Shown: positions 20,889 to 32,311 of the stretch, in pieces
Layout: the number at the start of each line of letters is the position of its first letter
How positions within the stretch are numbered: the first letter of the stretch is position 1
Assembly: GCA_032690845.1 (NCBI GenBank)
Contig: CM064430.1
Coordinates: 6,310,949 to 6,374,948 of the forward strand
DNA from: Eleusine coracana subsp. coracana
Lineage: Eukaryota > Streptophyta > Magnoliopsida > Poales > Poaceae
Direction: 5' to 3'
DNA length: 64,000 nt
Notes under the pieces: generated by a model
What the model saw: only the letters and a program-made list of their open reading frames with translations
Databases searched by the model: none
Told to the model about the DNA's origin: nothing
Program-made: the position numbers and the translations under genes

Positions 20889-22025
20889 GAGACATTGTTC
20901 GATGAACTCGTCGGAGCCGGATGTTCCAATCCCTAACGACTCGATGCCGTTCGTTGCATGACGTCGACGCTGTTCAAGGTGATCTGGTGGAAGCCTTGAT
21001 GGATGGTGAACCAGAAAGAGAAAAAGACGAAGACGTAGATTTGCCTGAGTACACTACAATGGCTATGTGTGGTTAATAAGACCTATCACTGTGGTTTGTT
21101 CTAGCCACAATCAGCAGGGATCAGCAACTTCACCACTGTCGCCACCCTTTTCAATTTGATTGAGTCGACTACTTGCCTTTCATTACAAAAACGATCGCAA
21201 GAAGATCCTGCTCAACGCAACCACACCGCGGGCAAAAGGGTCGTTGTCTTCTTCATCGTGGATTTAGAAAGTCGACCACCGTCGACGAATCTCAGGTACG
21301 CGTCAGGCATGATTTTTCTCTTTAACTTCCATTTGTTGCTGAATTTGATACGTCTGTGGCATATATTGTCTGGTCTTCTTCTCTCTACGTACATATGGTT
21401 GTTGGGTTGGTAGATGCAGTGCTTGCAGTTGTTGAACTGTACCTACATAGTGTAGCGTTCTTTGACTGAGATACGGTAATTAAGAGGTATGTAGTAGCTG
21501 CTACGATCGGGATCTGGTGGAAGTAATATGTGAAACCTGAAATTATTTATCCCAATCTTTTTCATAGATACGTTTTGAGGAAATTTGGTTACTGAAAAAT
21601 TAGGTTGTAAGTGTTTTGACAACCTGTCCTACTCATAAGCATTCTGAATGATCCTTGTCACATTTGAGTCTCGGATTATAGTTCAGTGACAAGTTTCAGT
21701 TTTGCTAAGCGTTTTATAATATCTTTTATGTCGTATTTGTCCAAGCATCAATGAAAATAGCTGCAGCAAACTGTTTAATCTTTCCATTGAGTTCTAAAAT
21801 GTTGGGTTTTGCTAAGTGTTGTGGTAGATGTGGATTTTTGAACTTGGGAACTTGTTGTCATTTTTAGTTCAATCAGCCTTTTCGGAGGACTTTCAGTTTC
21901 AGTTTTTCAGTATATGCATTCACCTATCTCTTCTCTATCTCTATCAAGTAAATTTATTATTATAATGTCTATCATATTATATCTCAAATATATAAGTGTA
22001 TTATAATTTATTATGTTTTATTAAT

Positions 22026-22057
22026 ACCCGTAGCAACGCCTACGGGTACTTTGCTAG
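22026..22057 (+). other. Helitron 3' hairpin and CTAG terminus
   Basis: Perfect 8-bp stem with a 6-base loop, 6-base spacer and CTAG, then T. This is the Helitron termination structure recognised by the Rep protein. Confidence 0.8.
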
Positions 22058-22189
22058 TATATATATAAAATCTGAATCCTAATGCATTGGTGGTCAATCA
22101 GTCCATCTGATTGACGATTACCTGTGATTGTTGCTCACAGTTGTTCCTAGCGTACTTGCAGAAAAATCAAACAATTACAGAACGTTGAC

Positions 22190-22341
22190 CTCACGACGCA
22201 CACACTCACACAGGCGCCTGAAGTACTATGGCTCCCGGAAAGCACGTGCGCCTAGAGGTGCCCTGATACTCGCGGAGCTCCGTCTTGCTCTGCCAGTCTC
22301 ATCACTTACATGCCGCGCCGGCTCTCTATTTGAATCGGCTG

Positions 22342-22343
<2 letters not shown>
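22190..22343. repeat. Dispersed module B, copy 1
   Basis: Shares an ordered set of blocks with 39995-40187 and 56310-56502: CTCACGACGCACACACTCAC-like start, CGCCTGAAGTACTAT, TAGAGGTGCCCT, AGTCTTGCTCT-like blocks and TTTGAATCGGCTGGGTATAT before a TA array. Identity is only moderate, so the copies are old. Function is unknown. Confidence 0.7.

Positions 22344-22382
<39 letters not shown>
22344..22382. repeat. TA microsatellite
   Basis: About 39 bp of alternating TA adjoining module B, at the same position as in the other module B copies. Confidence 0.95.
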
Positions 22383-22385
<3 letters not shown>

Positions 22386-22590
22386 ACCTTAGTTTTTCTT
22401 TGATGTTCACCTACCTTATTTATTATAATAAAAGTTTTTTCCCGTGATCTACACTGGCCAGTATATATTGAAGTTACACAGTGAAGAAGCAGACGGGCAA
22501 TTTTACCATGCTATACGGTAGAGATGGATGTGGACAACAATGAGTGAAATCATTGCTTATTCCATTACGTGTTTATTGTACAAGTATAGG

Positions 22591-23113
22591 TTTGGGAGGC
22601 ATTGGAAAACGCCCGTGCAGCGTATGGAGTTGCCAGAGAGCCGACTGCCACGGAGTTAAATCCAATGCTGTGGGAAAATGAACCGAAGGCCACTGAAATA
22701 TTTTTCGTTAGAATAGAACACCGCATCGGTCAAGTAACCCTTGAAGCTGCACGGATCAGGGCAGCAACAGTAGAGCATCTTGTAGTGGCCGATATCGCTA
22801 CGGATGTCGGCGCTGGCACGCGCGTGCGGCCGACAGCTAGATTCATCGTACGCGGCTCCGTAGATGGAGTCTGATCGGAGCGGTGCGTGGCATGGCGGTG
22901 CTGCTTACCTGCTCATCGTAGCTGGGAGGAGACGTGTGTACAGCAATTACTAGGCCCCGTAAAACTGGTACCAGTAATCCGTTCTGATTTTCTTATTTGA
23001 GGGAAAGTGCAATTTGCTCATCACGTCATCATGATATTCTGCTGGGACCCTTGGTTCCTATCCTTCTTACTTGCTTCAACCGACTAATCCAAGCCCCAAC
23101 TTCCATAAACGAT
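22591..23113. repeat. Dispersed module A, copy 1
   Basis: Starts TTTGGGAGGCATTGGAAAAC and parallels 31785-32311. Beyond the point where Copia-2 begins (32312) it parallels 39890-39975, so it represents the locus before that insertion. A 90-residue frame (22602-22874, with ENARAAYGVAREPTATEL) is partly shared with the other copy, which has stops in that frame; I cannot name a protein. The LTR element at 23119 interrupts the end of the module. Confidence 0.7.
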
Positions 23114-23118
23114 TAAAC

Positions 23119-23536
23119 TGTTGGAATATGATCTGTGGATAAAATAATAAAAGAAGATCAAAAATGGAATCCACAGAATTGAAATGCAAATATCATGGTT
23201 TTGAATTTGATTTAAAACTATGGGCATGTTTTTCTCTGGTTTTAACTAAATCAAAACTATTTGAATGAAATCATTTGGATGCCAATGATCAGTGGGCACC
23301 AACCGACATCCACAGTGTTGGTTCCACCTGTGTAAAGTGGAGCTATAAAAGGAGAGGATTGATAGCTTAAAATGCAAGGAAATATTCTTATCTCTTCTAA
23401 AATCTGATCAAAATCCTCCACTTCAAGCACAGGGAAGAGCCAGCTCACTTCCATCAACTAGTTTAATGGATTGCAAACTCAAGAATGATGATGAAGTGAT
23501 TCAAAAGAAGCTAGAGATCCTGCTGATATTCTAACA
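23119..23536 (+). repeat. 5' LTR of the 23119-28998 element
   Basis: 418 bp, beginning TGTTGGAATATG and ending GATATTCTAACA. A TATA box (TATAAAA) is at 23344-23350. It closely matches the 3' LTR, with scattered substitutions and a few small indels. Confidence 0.92.
23344..23350 (+). promoter_or_regulatory. LTR TATA box
   Basis: TATAAAA in GAGCTATAAAAGGAGAGG, conserved in the other LTR near 28800. It is the likely core promoter of the element. Confidence 0.55.
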
Positions 23537-23537
23537 G

Positions 23538-23550
23538 TGGTACCAGAGCC
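23538..23550 (+). promoter_or_regulatory. Primer-binding site for initiator Met-tRNA
   Basis: TGGTACCAGAGCC starts two bases after the LTR and differs by one base from the standard plant Met-tRNA-complementary site TGGTATCAGAGCC. Confidence 0.85.
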
Positions 23551-24024
23551 TACCTAGCTTTTCTTCTGAATCCAATTTATGCCCAACTATATGCTTTAGT
23601 GCCCAATCATAATGTTCTATGCTTGCATGCTTCAGTTTTATAGCAGAGCAGCTCAATTTTTGAACTTGCTCATTGTGCCTATGTTTAAGCCTTATTGCTA
23701 CTGCAAATTCATGCTAGCATGCCCTTTGTTTTTATGAAAAGTAGTTGAAATTCTTGTAAATTTCATCGTGCTAATGCTTATGGTTTACTGCTACTGTTAA
23801 TTGAATGCTAGTATGTTTGCTTCATGTTAAGATGTTGATGTTTAAGAAGCTAGGGTTTCGGATTTATGCACTTAAGCATAAAGAAAGGGGGAATTGGCAA
23901 ATTACGAATGAAAACACTAACGAATTTCCCATTCTCAGATGAATCCTAACCCTAGTCTTTGAGAAAATCCCCACAAAATCCCCAAAATCCAAAGAACCCT
24001 AACCCTAATAAGTAAAGAGGCGGG

Positions 24025-24660
24025 CTTACCTCGTGGAGATCTAGGCCATCGCTGCCGCCGTCGTGTTCGCCGGCGGTAGGCGCACCTGTTCACGCCCTTC
24101 CCCGCCACCAAGCCCATGCGTGCAGCCTTCAGCTCGCGGTCGGACACGCCGTCGCGCGCCCGAACTGATGTCGCTGTCGCTCCGCTCTGGGCGAAGTCCC
24201 TGCTGCTGGCTTCGGCGCCGCCGCTCGGGCCTCTTTGAGATTCGTCTGCGCACGGCTAGCCCTAGCGGAAATGGGCACCGGACGAGATCCACTCGATGGA
24301 GCTGCACGCTGGCCTAGGCCGCACACGAGCTCCAGCAAAAGGGACTCGCCAACGCTCCGCCCTCATCTCTCTCTCACTCGCCCGCTGTTGCCGCCGCCGT
24401 TGTTGAGGAGAGAGAAGGGGAGAGGAGAAATGAATTAGGGTTCAACGATGGGATAAGGAAAAGAGATTTTATATCCCACCAAAATGTTTTCTGGCCGCCG
24501 GATCGGCGGCTCATAGCGCGCGGTGGCGTTACTGGGCCAGATGGACCGCGCGGGTGCACGGCTTTCCCGGCCTAGGCCCAGGTAGCTGGGCTTTTGGCCC
24601 CGGTGGGGAAGCAGGGTGGCCTAAATGGGCCGAAAGTTACATGGGCCGATTTTCGTTGGC
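24025..24660 (-). promoter_or_regulatory. Antisense promoter and first-exon-like GC-rich cassette
   Basis: On the strand opposite to the retroelement, this block resembles a plant gene 5' region. Many GGCCCA/TGGGCC motifs (24530-24660) are followed by a TATA box (TATAAAA, 24467-24473), an AACCCTAAT motif in the presumed 5' leader, a pyrimidine-rich stretch, a short frame from 24366 of 34 codons, GC-rich sequence, and a splice-donor-like CACGAG/GTAAGCCC near 24030. The block contrasts sharply with its AT-rich surroundings. Capture of a host promoter is an inference; a native leader of this element family is the alternative. Confidence 0.45.
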
Positions 24661-25068
24661 TGCGGCCCATAGTAAATAGTGATTGTTTTTCTTTTTCCCC
24701 TGCGAAATTAATGAATTATGGGCTGAATAATGTATGGGCTAAAAGCTAATGGGCCATTTTTTTATGGGTCATTTTTTTTAATTTCAGAAAAGGGCCAAAT
24801 TATTAATGGGCCAATTTTATGTTGTTTGATAGCACATATGAAAAGATAAGTTTATGTTTTTGTTATGGCTGAAATTTTTAGCATTTATGTTTGATTTCAA
24901 ATCAAACTTATGAATAATAATGTTTAATGATTATTGGACAAAATATAGTTGGGCTATTATTTCTTATTATTTGGTTCTTCCCCTAATGCTTTACGTTTCC
25001 GCTGTATTTAATATTGTTGTTGAGGATATTTTTATGCCTCATTTTAAAGTGTAAAATTTATTCAATTT

Positions 25069-25450
25069 TCTAGCAAAGCTGATAAATGAATAACTTTTAC
25101 AAAATTTTATTTTTCTCGTTCATTTCTGGCCAAAGCTGATAAGAACATGATTAATAAATGAAGTTTTTGAGGCATATATCTTAAAAATGTAAAACTTATC
25201 CGTTATTCTGGCCAAAGCTGATTAATGAATAATTTTTGCAAATTTTATTTTTCTAATCCATTTCTGGCCAAAGTTGATGTGGGTTGGATAAATAAAAGAA
25301 AAATTTTGGAGGCATACTTTAATGTGTGAATTTATTCACCCTTCTGGCCAAAGCTGATGAGTGGATAATTTTTACAAATTTTATTAATCATAATCAATTC
25401 TGGCCAAAGCTAATTTGAGTTTGATCAATAAAAAAAAGTTTTCGGTGTTG
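25069..25450 (+). repeat. About three tandem 137-bp repeats, each with two TTCTGGCCAAAGCTGAT motifs
   Basis: The motif or a variant occurs at about 25069, 25124, 25206, 25262, 25342 and 25398, alternating spacings of about 55 and 80 bp. This gives a higher-order unit of about 137 bp. No coding is present. Confidence 0.8.
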
Positions 25451-28400
25451 CTTATTACTAATGATTTTGCTTTGTAAAAGCAACACATTTTTCTCATAAT
25501 TGTCAAAATAAGAATATGACATTGAGCAATTATTAATGGGAGCAATTATATTTCTTGGAATAAGAAATAATGATGGTTTTTGCTCTAATTAATTATGATT
25601 ATGCTCTTAATGATGCTCCTTAGGAACCATTAAATGGCTCCAATAATTAAGAAATATTTCATTAGAAATATGAGTAAATCAGGAGGAGCAATTAAGTTAT
25701 GTGTGTCTCATGATTATAAAAGCACGTTTATTGAAAATCTAAGAGGCACAATAAAAAGAGCATAATATAAAAGAAGTGCAATAGTTATAAAACTAATGCT
25801 ATTGGAAATTATAATTTCCAAGAATAATTTATGATGCATTTCATTTTGTCCTTATTACCTTTGTGATTTTCCCCAATTACAGAGGTAATAATGTTATTAC
25901 TCTACAAGAGGACATGAAAAAGAGAGCAAAGAAAAACTAAAGTTATTAATAAAAGTTGAAGTTAACCTTAAAAAGTTGGTGTTTTTACACTAACATTTTA
26001 CCAATGTTCATGAACTTCAACTTAATGATGTAATTTCATTTATGCAAAAGAAATATCATTTCAATATTATGAATGAATTATGATGGCTTTAATGTAATTT
26101 TAGGAATAAGAGAAGTATAATTATGTATAAATATCAATAATGTTACTCTTGTTTTATGACAAGACAATATTTATCTTATTTCCTTAAAATTTTTCCATCA
26201 AATACATCAAAAGTTTTGATGAGACTAATTCAAAATTATGGCCACTTAGGCCATATTTCGAGGGGGAGAGATAAGAGTTTCATCACCATTCCAAGAAAGT
26301 ACAAAGTGGGCAATAAGAGAATGTTTTCACATTATGATGCTCACTTATTTCTACTCCCATTTATTATACAAATGTACTAAGACTTATGATATAAAAATTA
26401 TGTGATGATGTAGAGTTTTTCTTAAGGTCATATTCCTAAAATGTTTGCACTAAAGTTTTACAGGAAAATGGCATAATTATTTAAGACTCTACACTAATGA
26501 AATTGAGAAACTCAATGGCAAATTTTTCATTCTTATGTTTTGGTATAAATTTTTTGAGTTTTCTCATAATGTGTTCATGGATTGAAATAAGTATGACATT
26601 TGCTCATACAAAGCTCCTAATATATTGATGTTTCTAAATTAAGAGCTGGGAGAAAAGTATGTATCCTATACTATTATGGGATGTATTATTTAAGTTGGAG
26701 TTTCAATCTAAATATGAACAACCACGACCCCAAAGAATTCAAGTTGCCAATTTGGCTACTCTAAATGAACTAAAGTGTTGTCCAGAATAATCAATTATGC
26801 TCATGAATACAAGACAAATTATAGTCTTGGAAGTTGAAATTATGATAACAGATTTTATATCAAGGAAAATAAATCTCGAATAAAGTGGAACTTTGTTCCA
26901 ACATAATGATTATTATTCAAGAACTTATTTTCAAATGCATGTTGTTTAATGCAAAAGCTTTGTGAGCAATCACAAATAATTTATGAAAATTTGCTATGTC
27001 AAGTGATTCCTTCACTTATGAATGAGTTGATTTTGGATGTTGATCCAACATCATGGAAGCCACACAAATGAATATGCTACTGATTGACTTATGTCATGAA
27101 AAAAGAAATGACTATGAGTATTAAGAAATTACCAAAGGAGCCAATACAGTAGACTGCCAAAGGGTCTATAAGGTGTAAGTGACTCCATAGGTAATACTCA
27201 AAAGTTTTAAAATAAAGCTCATAGTACAAGACTTCACATAGAAAAAATGACTTTTTTATTTGTCTATTTTCTCAAAAGGACTCATTCAAAAGTATAATGT
27301 TGATGCTTGTAATATAGTAAGAAATTATGATTTTCTCAAAATTTGAGATATATGTTTATGATTTATAGACAAGCATCAATATTATGATATCACAAAAGAA
27401 TATTCTGGACAAATGAATGCTACTTTGAGGGGGAGTATGTTTACACTAATGTTGATTCTCCTCGAAAGCTTGTTAAAGACAATCTTGGTAAAAGACATAT
27501 ACCGAGATATATTTAATGAGATATGGGATTATATGAAAATGCATATTAAAGAATATTGGTGAAGGTGCAATATGCATTATGTTTTTGCCTGTTCAAATAA
27601 GTCAAGGGCAATAAAGTTGGGACATGTCAGTGTCCAAAGTATTAATGTAAAGGTTGCGCAAAATATTCCATTTGCATTGGCATCTGGAAATATGATGTTT
27701 GCACAAATGTGCAATTGCCCTGACTAAATGTTATGTTTGGGATAATTGGCAGATGATGATCCAATTTTTGGATTTGCTGAAGGGCATACATGTACAAAAG
27801 ATCTGGTATTCTTGATGTTTTAAGGATATTCAGATATTATTGTGAGCTGCGTTGTTATTAAAGAATTGATATCAAAATAAAGTAACACGCTCACATAAGG
27901 AGTAGTCCTTGTTAGAAAGCTCAAAAAGTATGTATAGCATGATATCAGGCTATTGGACAGGCAATATGACAAATGAACTCTATCCCAGAATAAAGAAAAG
28001 GTGAATATTATTCATCTTGTATTGTGGCAATCAAGTCATAATATTTCTATCAAGTAACAACAAGTCAAGTGGTTCTGCCAAACACTTTGACATCTTGTAC
28101 CAAGTTGTGAAAGATAGATTCCAAGATCAAATATTATGTTTAATAAAGCTGATGGGAATTTCCTATGACCTACCACTCAATAAAGTTGCTGACATGGGTG
28201 TTTTAGAAAAGCCTTTGATCTTGGATAAAGAGGAACTATTATGACACCATCTCCCTATAAAGAGGAACTAAGACAGTTTGTCTTTGGAAGCAATGGGAAC
28301 CGTGGTCAATTGATTCAATAGGACTTAATTGACTATTGTAATTTATTGATCCGGTGTACTGTTCTTCAAAAAGCAAACTATTATGTTATGTCTAAAGTTT

Positions 28401-28560
28401 AAAGTTTATAGAGCTCCAAATGTTAAAGCAGTTTGTTTTGATATGAGGTGGTATACAATAGTAACTGTGTTCCATCGGTATATTAAATGACCGTTGTGAA
28501 CCTATTGTCTTTGCATGCCATTTTATTGACAAATAAGCTTTTAATGTTTTAACTTTACAA
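25451..28560. other. AT-rich interior of the LTR element, no gene recognised
   Basis: About 3.1 kb of AT-rich sequence in which only two frames exceed 70 codons (26156-26380 and 28017-28244); neither has a recognisable domain. Possible traces of pol exist but are too decayed for me to support. Confidence 0.5.
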
Positions 28561-28562
28561 TC

Positions 28563-28573
28563 AAGGGGGAGAA
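28563..28573 (+). promoter_or_regulatory. Polypurine tract
   Basis: AAGGGGGAGAA directly before the TGTTAG start of the 3' LTR. Confidence 0.85.
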
Positions 28574-28998
28574 TGTTAGAATATGATATGTGGATAAAAC
28601 AATAAAAGAAGATCAAAAATGGAAATCCACAGAATTGAAATGCAAATACCATGGTTTTGAATTTGATTTAAAACTATGGACATGTTTTTCTCTGGTTTTG
28701 ACTAAATCAAAACTATTTGAATGAAATCGGTTGGCTGCCAATGATCAGTGGGCACCAACTGACATCCACAGTATCGGTTCTCCCTGTGTAAAGTGGAGCT
28801 ATAAAAGGAGAGGATTGATAGCTTAAAATGCAAGGAAATATTCTTATCTCCCCTTCATTTAAAGTCTGATGAAATTCCTCCACTTCAAGCACACGGAAGA
28901 GCCAGCTCACTTCCATCAACTAGTTTGATGGATTGCAAACTCAAGAATGATGGTGAAGTGATTCAAAAGAAGCTAGAGATCCTGCTGATATTCTAACA
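28574..28998 (+). repeat. 3' LTR of the 23119-28998 element
   Basis: 425 bp, matching 23119-23536. Ends TTCTAACA and is followed by the duplication TAAAC. Confidence 0.92.
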
Positions 28999-29003
28999 TA
29001 AAC

Positions 29004-30487
29004 AAGATATAAAAGCTCATCCGGATTGCAAAAAAAGAATAAGTATGAACATTATTAGGAGTAATTGACTGTCAGTAAAGCTAATTACAAGATGAACTTA
29101 ACTCCTACAAACAAGACTAGTTAGCTGATTAACGAAATATGGGCACAAAAGCATATTATTACAAGGTTAGAACAGGATTAACAAGGGGCATCCCAGATAC
29201 AAAAAGGCCTCATTGGGGTCAATGACAAACATTAACAGAAAACAGATACTCGTGCTATTCAGATACAAATGAGGAACTAATAATCATGAGTAATTAGCAT
29301 CAATCAGATCGCATATCAGTTCAACATGTAGGCTATAGATGCCTCTTGGTACCAAATGTTACAACTTATAAACATCCTTAATCGTGAACTGAGCATAGCT
29401 AAGCTGGTTGTAGTTTCTTTTTGACAGAACTCGCGGTCCACTTAGGTTCGACTCTCAGCATCCATTTAGAGATAGGTGACATCTCCATCAACAGCAAAGC
29501 ACCTATAATGATTTTGTGAATCTCATGGTAAACTGGCTTAGTCTCTCTTTGATGGTCATAGGAGTATAGTGTACGTATGTGTTCATAGAAATGAGTACTG
29601 TGACAAGTATAAGAGTGTACACGAACATCTTTATTTATATAGGATCTACTAGGCTAAACACATGAACATTCTAATTTCTTAATTAGTTAACAGTTCTAAT
29701 TAGATTGGAGAAATTTATCGGTGATGTCCCGTGCTTGCATGATGATGTAAGTGCGGGATTCACGCATATCGCCCTTGCTGGCCTTCTTGTTGCCAGTGCC
29801 TCGTTCACATTAGTGACCTTCAACTCCTACATGTAAATACTGTAGATGCAGTGAGCGAGAATGCAATGTGCGTTAATCTGTCATCTGAGGCGTGATTTCT
29901 CTTGGATAATGTAGATGCATTGAGCTAGAATCCAATGTGCACTAATGAGTCAGTACGCAACAGAGTGCTTGGCGTGACTGACGAGAGGTATTGTTGAGAC
30001 AATTCTCTATCTTGCAGAGAACAATTGGCAGCATTTCATATTTGTGAGGTTATGTAGCATTTCATTTTGATCGCTGTTTTTCTTGGAGGAAAAAGAGTAT
30101 ACGCCTAAGCAGCATAACTTAATTTCCTTCATCGTTATTCTTGACACATGACCTGATTATTTCTTCGAAAGAAAAATGAGCAACTTCCCCACGCAACATC
30201 GTTTGATTCACCCACGAGTCCCTCGACATTCATCGTCAAAGTAATTCAGTACAGCTTGCATGGGGCCAATTTATTGCCTTTTTTATTAGACTATACTGTT
30301 CCATCACTACTAATGGTCCATTAGTTCTTTTTGTCTTTATCTTCTACACAGTTTGTAACATCCTAGGGCTCTAGGCTCGACGCACGTTTTGACTGAACTC
30401 CATACACCCACCAACACTATTATACGTTTTTATCCTCGTGAAAAAGTTCTAACTTAAGGTCCATAATGGTGAATAACCTATTATATA
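29004..30487. other. Intergenic DNA, no feature recognised
   Basis: Mixed, mostly AT-rich sequence without a frame of 60 codons. I see no defined repeat. It separates the LTR element from the Stowaway-like insert. Confidence 0.4.
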
Positions 30488-30720
30488 CTTCCTCCGTTTC
30501 AAAATTATTGTTGTTATTGACTTTTTTTGTTATATTTGACCATTTGTCTTATTTAAAAAAATTTAAAAACTATCATATATTTTTTCATGATTTAATTTAT
30601 TATTAGATAAAATTTAAATATAACTTATAATATTTTAAATTTGAATAAATATTTTAAATAAGACGAATAGTCAAAAATAATAAAAAAAGTCAATGACCAC
30701 AATAATTTTGGAATGGGGAG
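30488..30720. mobile_element. Stowaway-like MITE
   Basis: Starts CTTCCTCCGTTTCAAAATTA and ends with its inverted partner ATAATTTTGGAATGGGGAG, with TA on both sides (30486-30487 and 30721-30722). Size 233 bp, AT-rich interior. Ends and TA duplication fit Stowaway; several mismatches in the termini suggest an older copy. Confidence 0.88.
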
Positions 30721-30752
30721 TATTAGTCTTTCACCCACTAGACTAGGAAGAT

Positions 30753-30794
30753 GGTGCCTTGCGAGTGCCGACAGAGTTATTTCTAATTCTACAG
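30753..30794. repeat. 42-bp fragment of module A, upstream copy
   Basis: Nearly the same as 31819-31866 (shared GCGAGTGCCGACA and GAGTTATTTCTAATTCTACAG). The downstream copy has an extra CCGACA, a local 6-bp repeat. About 1.02 kb of AT-rich DNA lies between the two copies. Confidence 0.85.
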
Positions 30795-31784
30795 GTTTTT
30801 GAGGCCCCTAGATGAAACATAAAATAGGGGCTCTAAATTTGGAAAAATCACATAGCCAAAATACACTTGCAATTAATTACATTACTTGTTATTTTTTATA
30901 GCATTTAAAATTTAGAAATATATTAGATATTAGTAGAAGTACTCAATAAGTAAACTTGGTCGGCAACATTAGTATTATCTAGACTAATTTCTTCTACAAC
31001 CTGAACCCCAAATTGTACTGCAATGTTAGCATCTCCTTAGTTTTGATCGTGATGATTCTTATTCTCAAGCTCGTCAGCACTATTAGCTTCTGCAGTTTAA
31101 ATTTCAAAATTAAATTGAGATTCTTTCACAACAACTATAAGAACACCTTTATTTGAGATTGAGTTGTTGCTTCTAATATTTGTCTCTTCTTACGCTTTTC
31201 AAAACATGAATCATACTTCCTATTTCTAGAAGATATGCTAATTTGTGATAGTTGCTACCTATTATTCAAAGTATGAAACAAATTAGAAAATAAACTATAA
31301 CTTAGGTCTTAAGTGCTCGACAATAACACATAGCAGTAGCAGTAGCAACACAGGGCTATTATTAGCAAGATTAAAAAAATAAAACAGCCCCATACAGAGT
31401 CCTGGGAGTGCTATTGGATTGAAAGTAGCTGCTACGATTTGGGGTTCTACGAATTGGGAAAGAATAGCGTCGGCGGCGTGGCTTCGGATAGAAGACTGGA
31501 ATTGGAAAGCCAAAAAATAAATTCAAGTTGAAGTTGCTGCTTTGTTGGGTCTTTCTTATCTATTGAATTGTGTAGATTCTTTTTTTCACATATCTATGTT
31601 TATATGAATTACAAACTGGAGGCCCCAAAGTTTTGGGAGCCTTGGCCCGTCGTCCACCTTGTCCCTGCTAAGGGACGGGCCTGCTGCACACCAACATGGC
31701 ACGGCACATGTCTCGCCCAAATTGCTGCACGTGTTGGCGTTCCGGTAGAGCCACATGTCACGATCGCAGAGAAACACAAGTCGT
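30795..31784. other. AT-rich DNA between duplicated fragments, no gene recognised
   Basis: Contains GAGGCCCCT and GGAGGCCCCAAAG blocks near its two ends and low-coding sequence between. It could be a decayed DNA transposon, but I find no inverted termini or transposase that I can support. Confidence 0.35.
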
Positions 31785-32311
31785 ATGGGAGGCATTGGAA
31801 AACGCTCGTGCAGCAATTGGTGGCATGCGAGTGCCGACACCGACAGAGTTATTTCTAATTCTACAGTAACTGGACTAAACACCAATCAAACGCTTTTCCT
31901 TACAATACAACACCGCATGTTTCAAGCAACCCTCGAGGCTGGACTGAGCAGACAGGGGCAACATGTGCAAACATGTTATGTGGTGGAGTGGCTGACGCTG
32001 CTACAGATCTCGTCCATGCACGCGTGCGCCGCCAATAGATGTCGTACGCGGCCCTCTGAAAGGGAGGTCCAAGCCGCCGTGATGGTGGAGGCGCGGCCGT
32101 TAGAGGCGCCAGGGTAACGATACTGCTTACCTGTTCAACGAAGAGGAGGGCATCTTAGGCCGTGTTTAGGTAACAATACGCGTGAAGGTGATGTACAGTA
32201 ATTAACTAGGCTTCGTAAAACTGGTATGGATTCATTCTAGTTTCGTTCTGTCCTCTCAATGGTTCCGAAATGGATTTTCTTATTTGGCAAGGACAAATGA
32301 AATTTGCTCAC
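31785..32311. repeat. Dispersed module A, copy 2
   Basis: Parallels 22591-23000 from ATGGGAGGCATTGGAAAACG through TTTTCTTATTTG...AATTTGCTCAC. It is cut at 32311 by the Copia-2 insertion (duplication CTCAC, 32307-32311) and resumes at 39890. Stops interrupt the frame that is open in copy 1. Confidence 0.72.

Larger units (their letters stand above)
20375..22057 (+). mobile_element. Non-autonomous Helitron adjoining the LINE B poly-A tail
   Basis: The 5' end TCTCTACTACATATTAAT follows an A (20374, the last poly-A residue). The 3' end has a perfect 8-bp hairpin (ACCCGTAG and CTACGGGT, 22026-22047), then ACTTTG and CTAG (22054-22057), followed by T. Both ends and the A/T insertion site fit Helitrons. 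No Rep or helicase coding is present, so it would depend on another element. It contains a tandem duplication (20636-20888) and short GC-richer stretches of unknown origin. Confidence 0.8.
23119..28998 (+). mobile_element. Coding-poor LTR retrotransposon with antisense promoter-like cassette
   Basis: Two LTRs (23119-23536 and 28574-28998), a primer-binding site directly after the first, a purine tract before the second, and a 5-bp duplication TAAAC (23114-23118 and 28999-29003) define a complete element of 5.88 kb. The 5 kb interior has no frame longer than about 90 codons and no recognisable gag or pol, so it is either a large non-autonomous derivative or an extremely decayed element. Contents in order: AT-rich leader, a GC-rich block on the opposite strand (24030-24660), 137-bp tandem repeats, and AT-rich DNA with scattered stops. 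The superfamily cannot be assigned from coding; the primer site suits Copia. Confidence 0.9.

Noticed and set aside
22128..22403. Open frame ending in an alternating Ile-Tyr run; similar runs at 40146-40334, 46210-46467 and 62490-62790
   Set aside because: The Ile-Tyr run is a translation of the TA microsatellite. There is no domain, and array length differs between near-identical copies.
30795..31784. A hAT-type transposon suggested by GAGGCCCC blocks near both ends
   Set aside because: The blocks do not form convincing inverted termini, no 8-bp duplication is seen and no transposase domain can be read.
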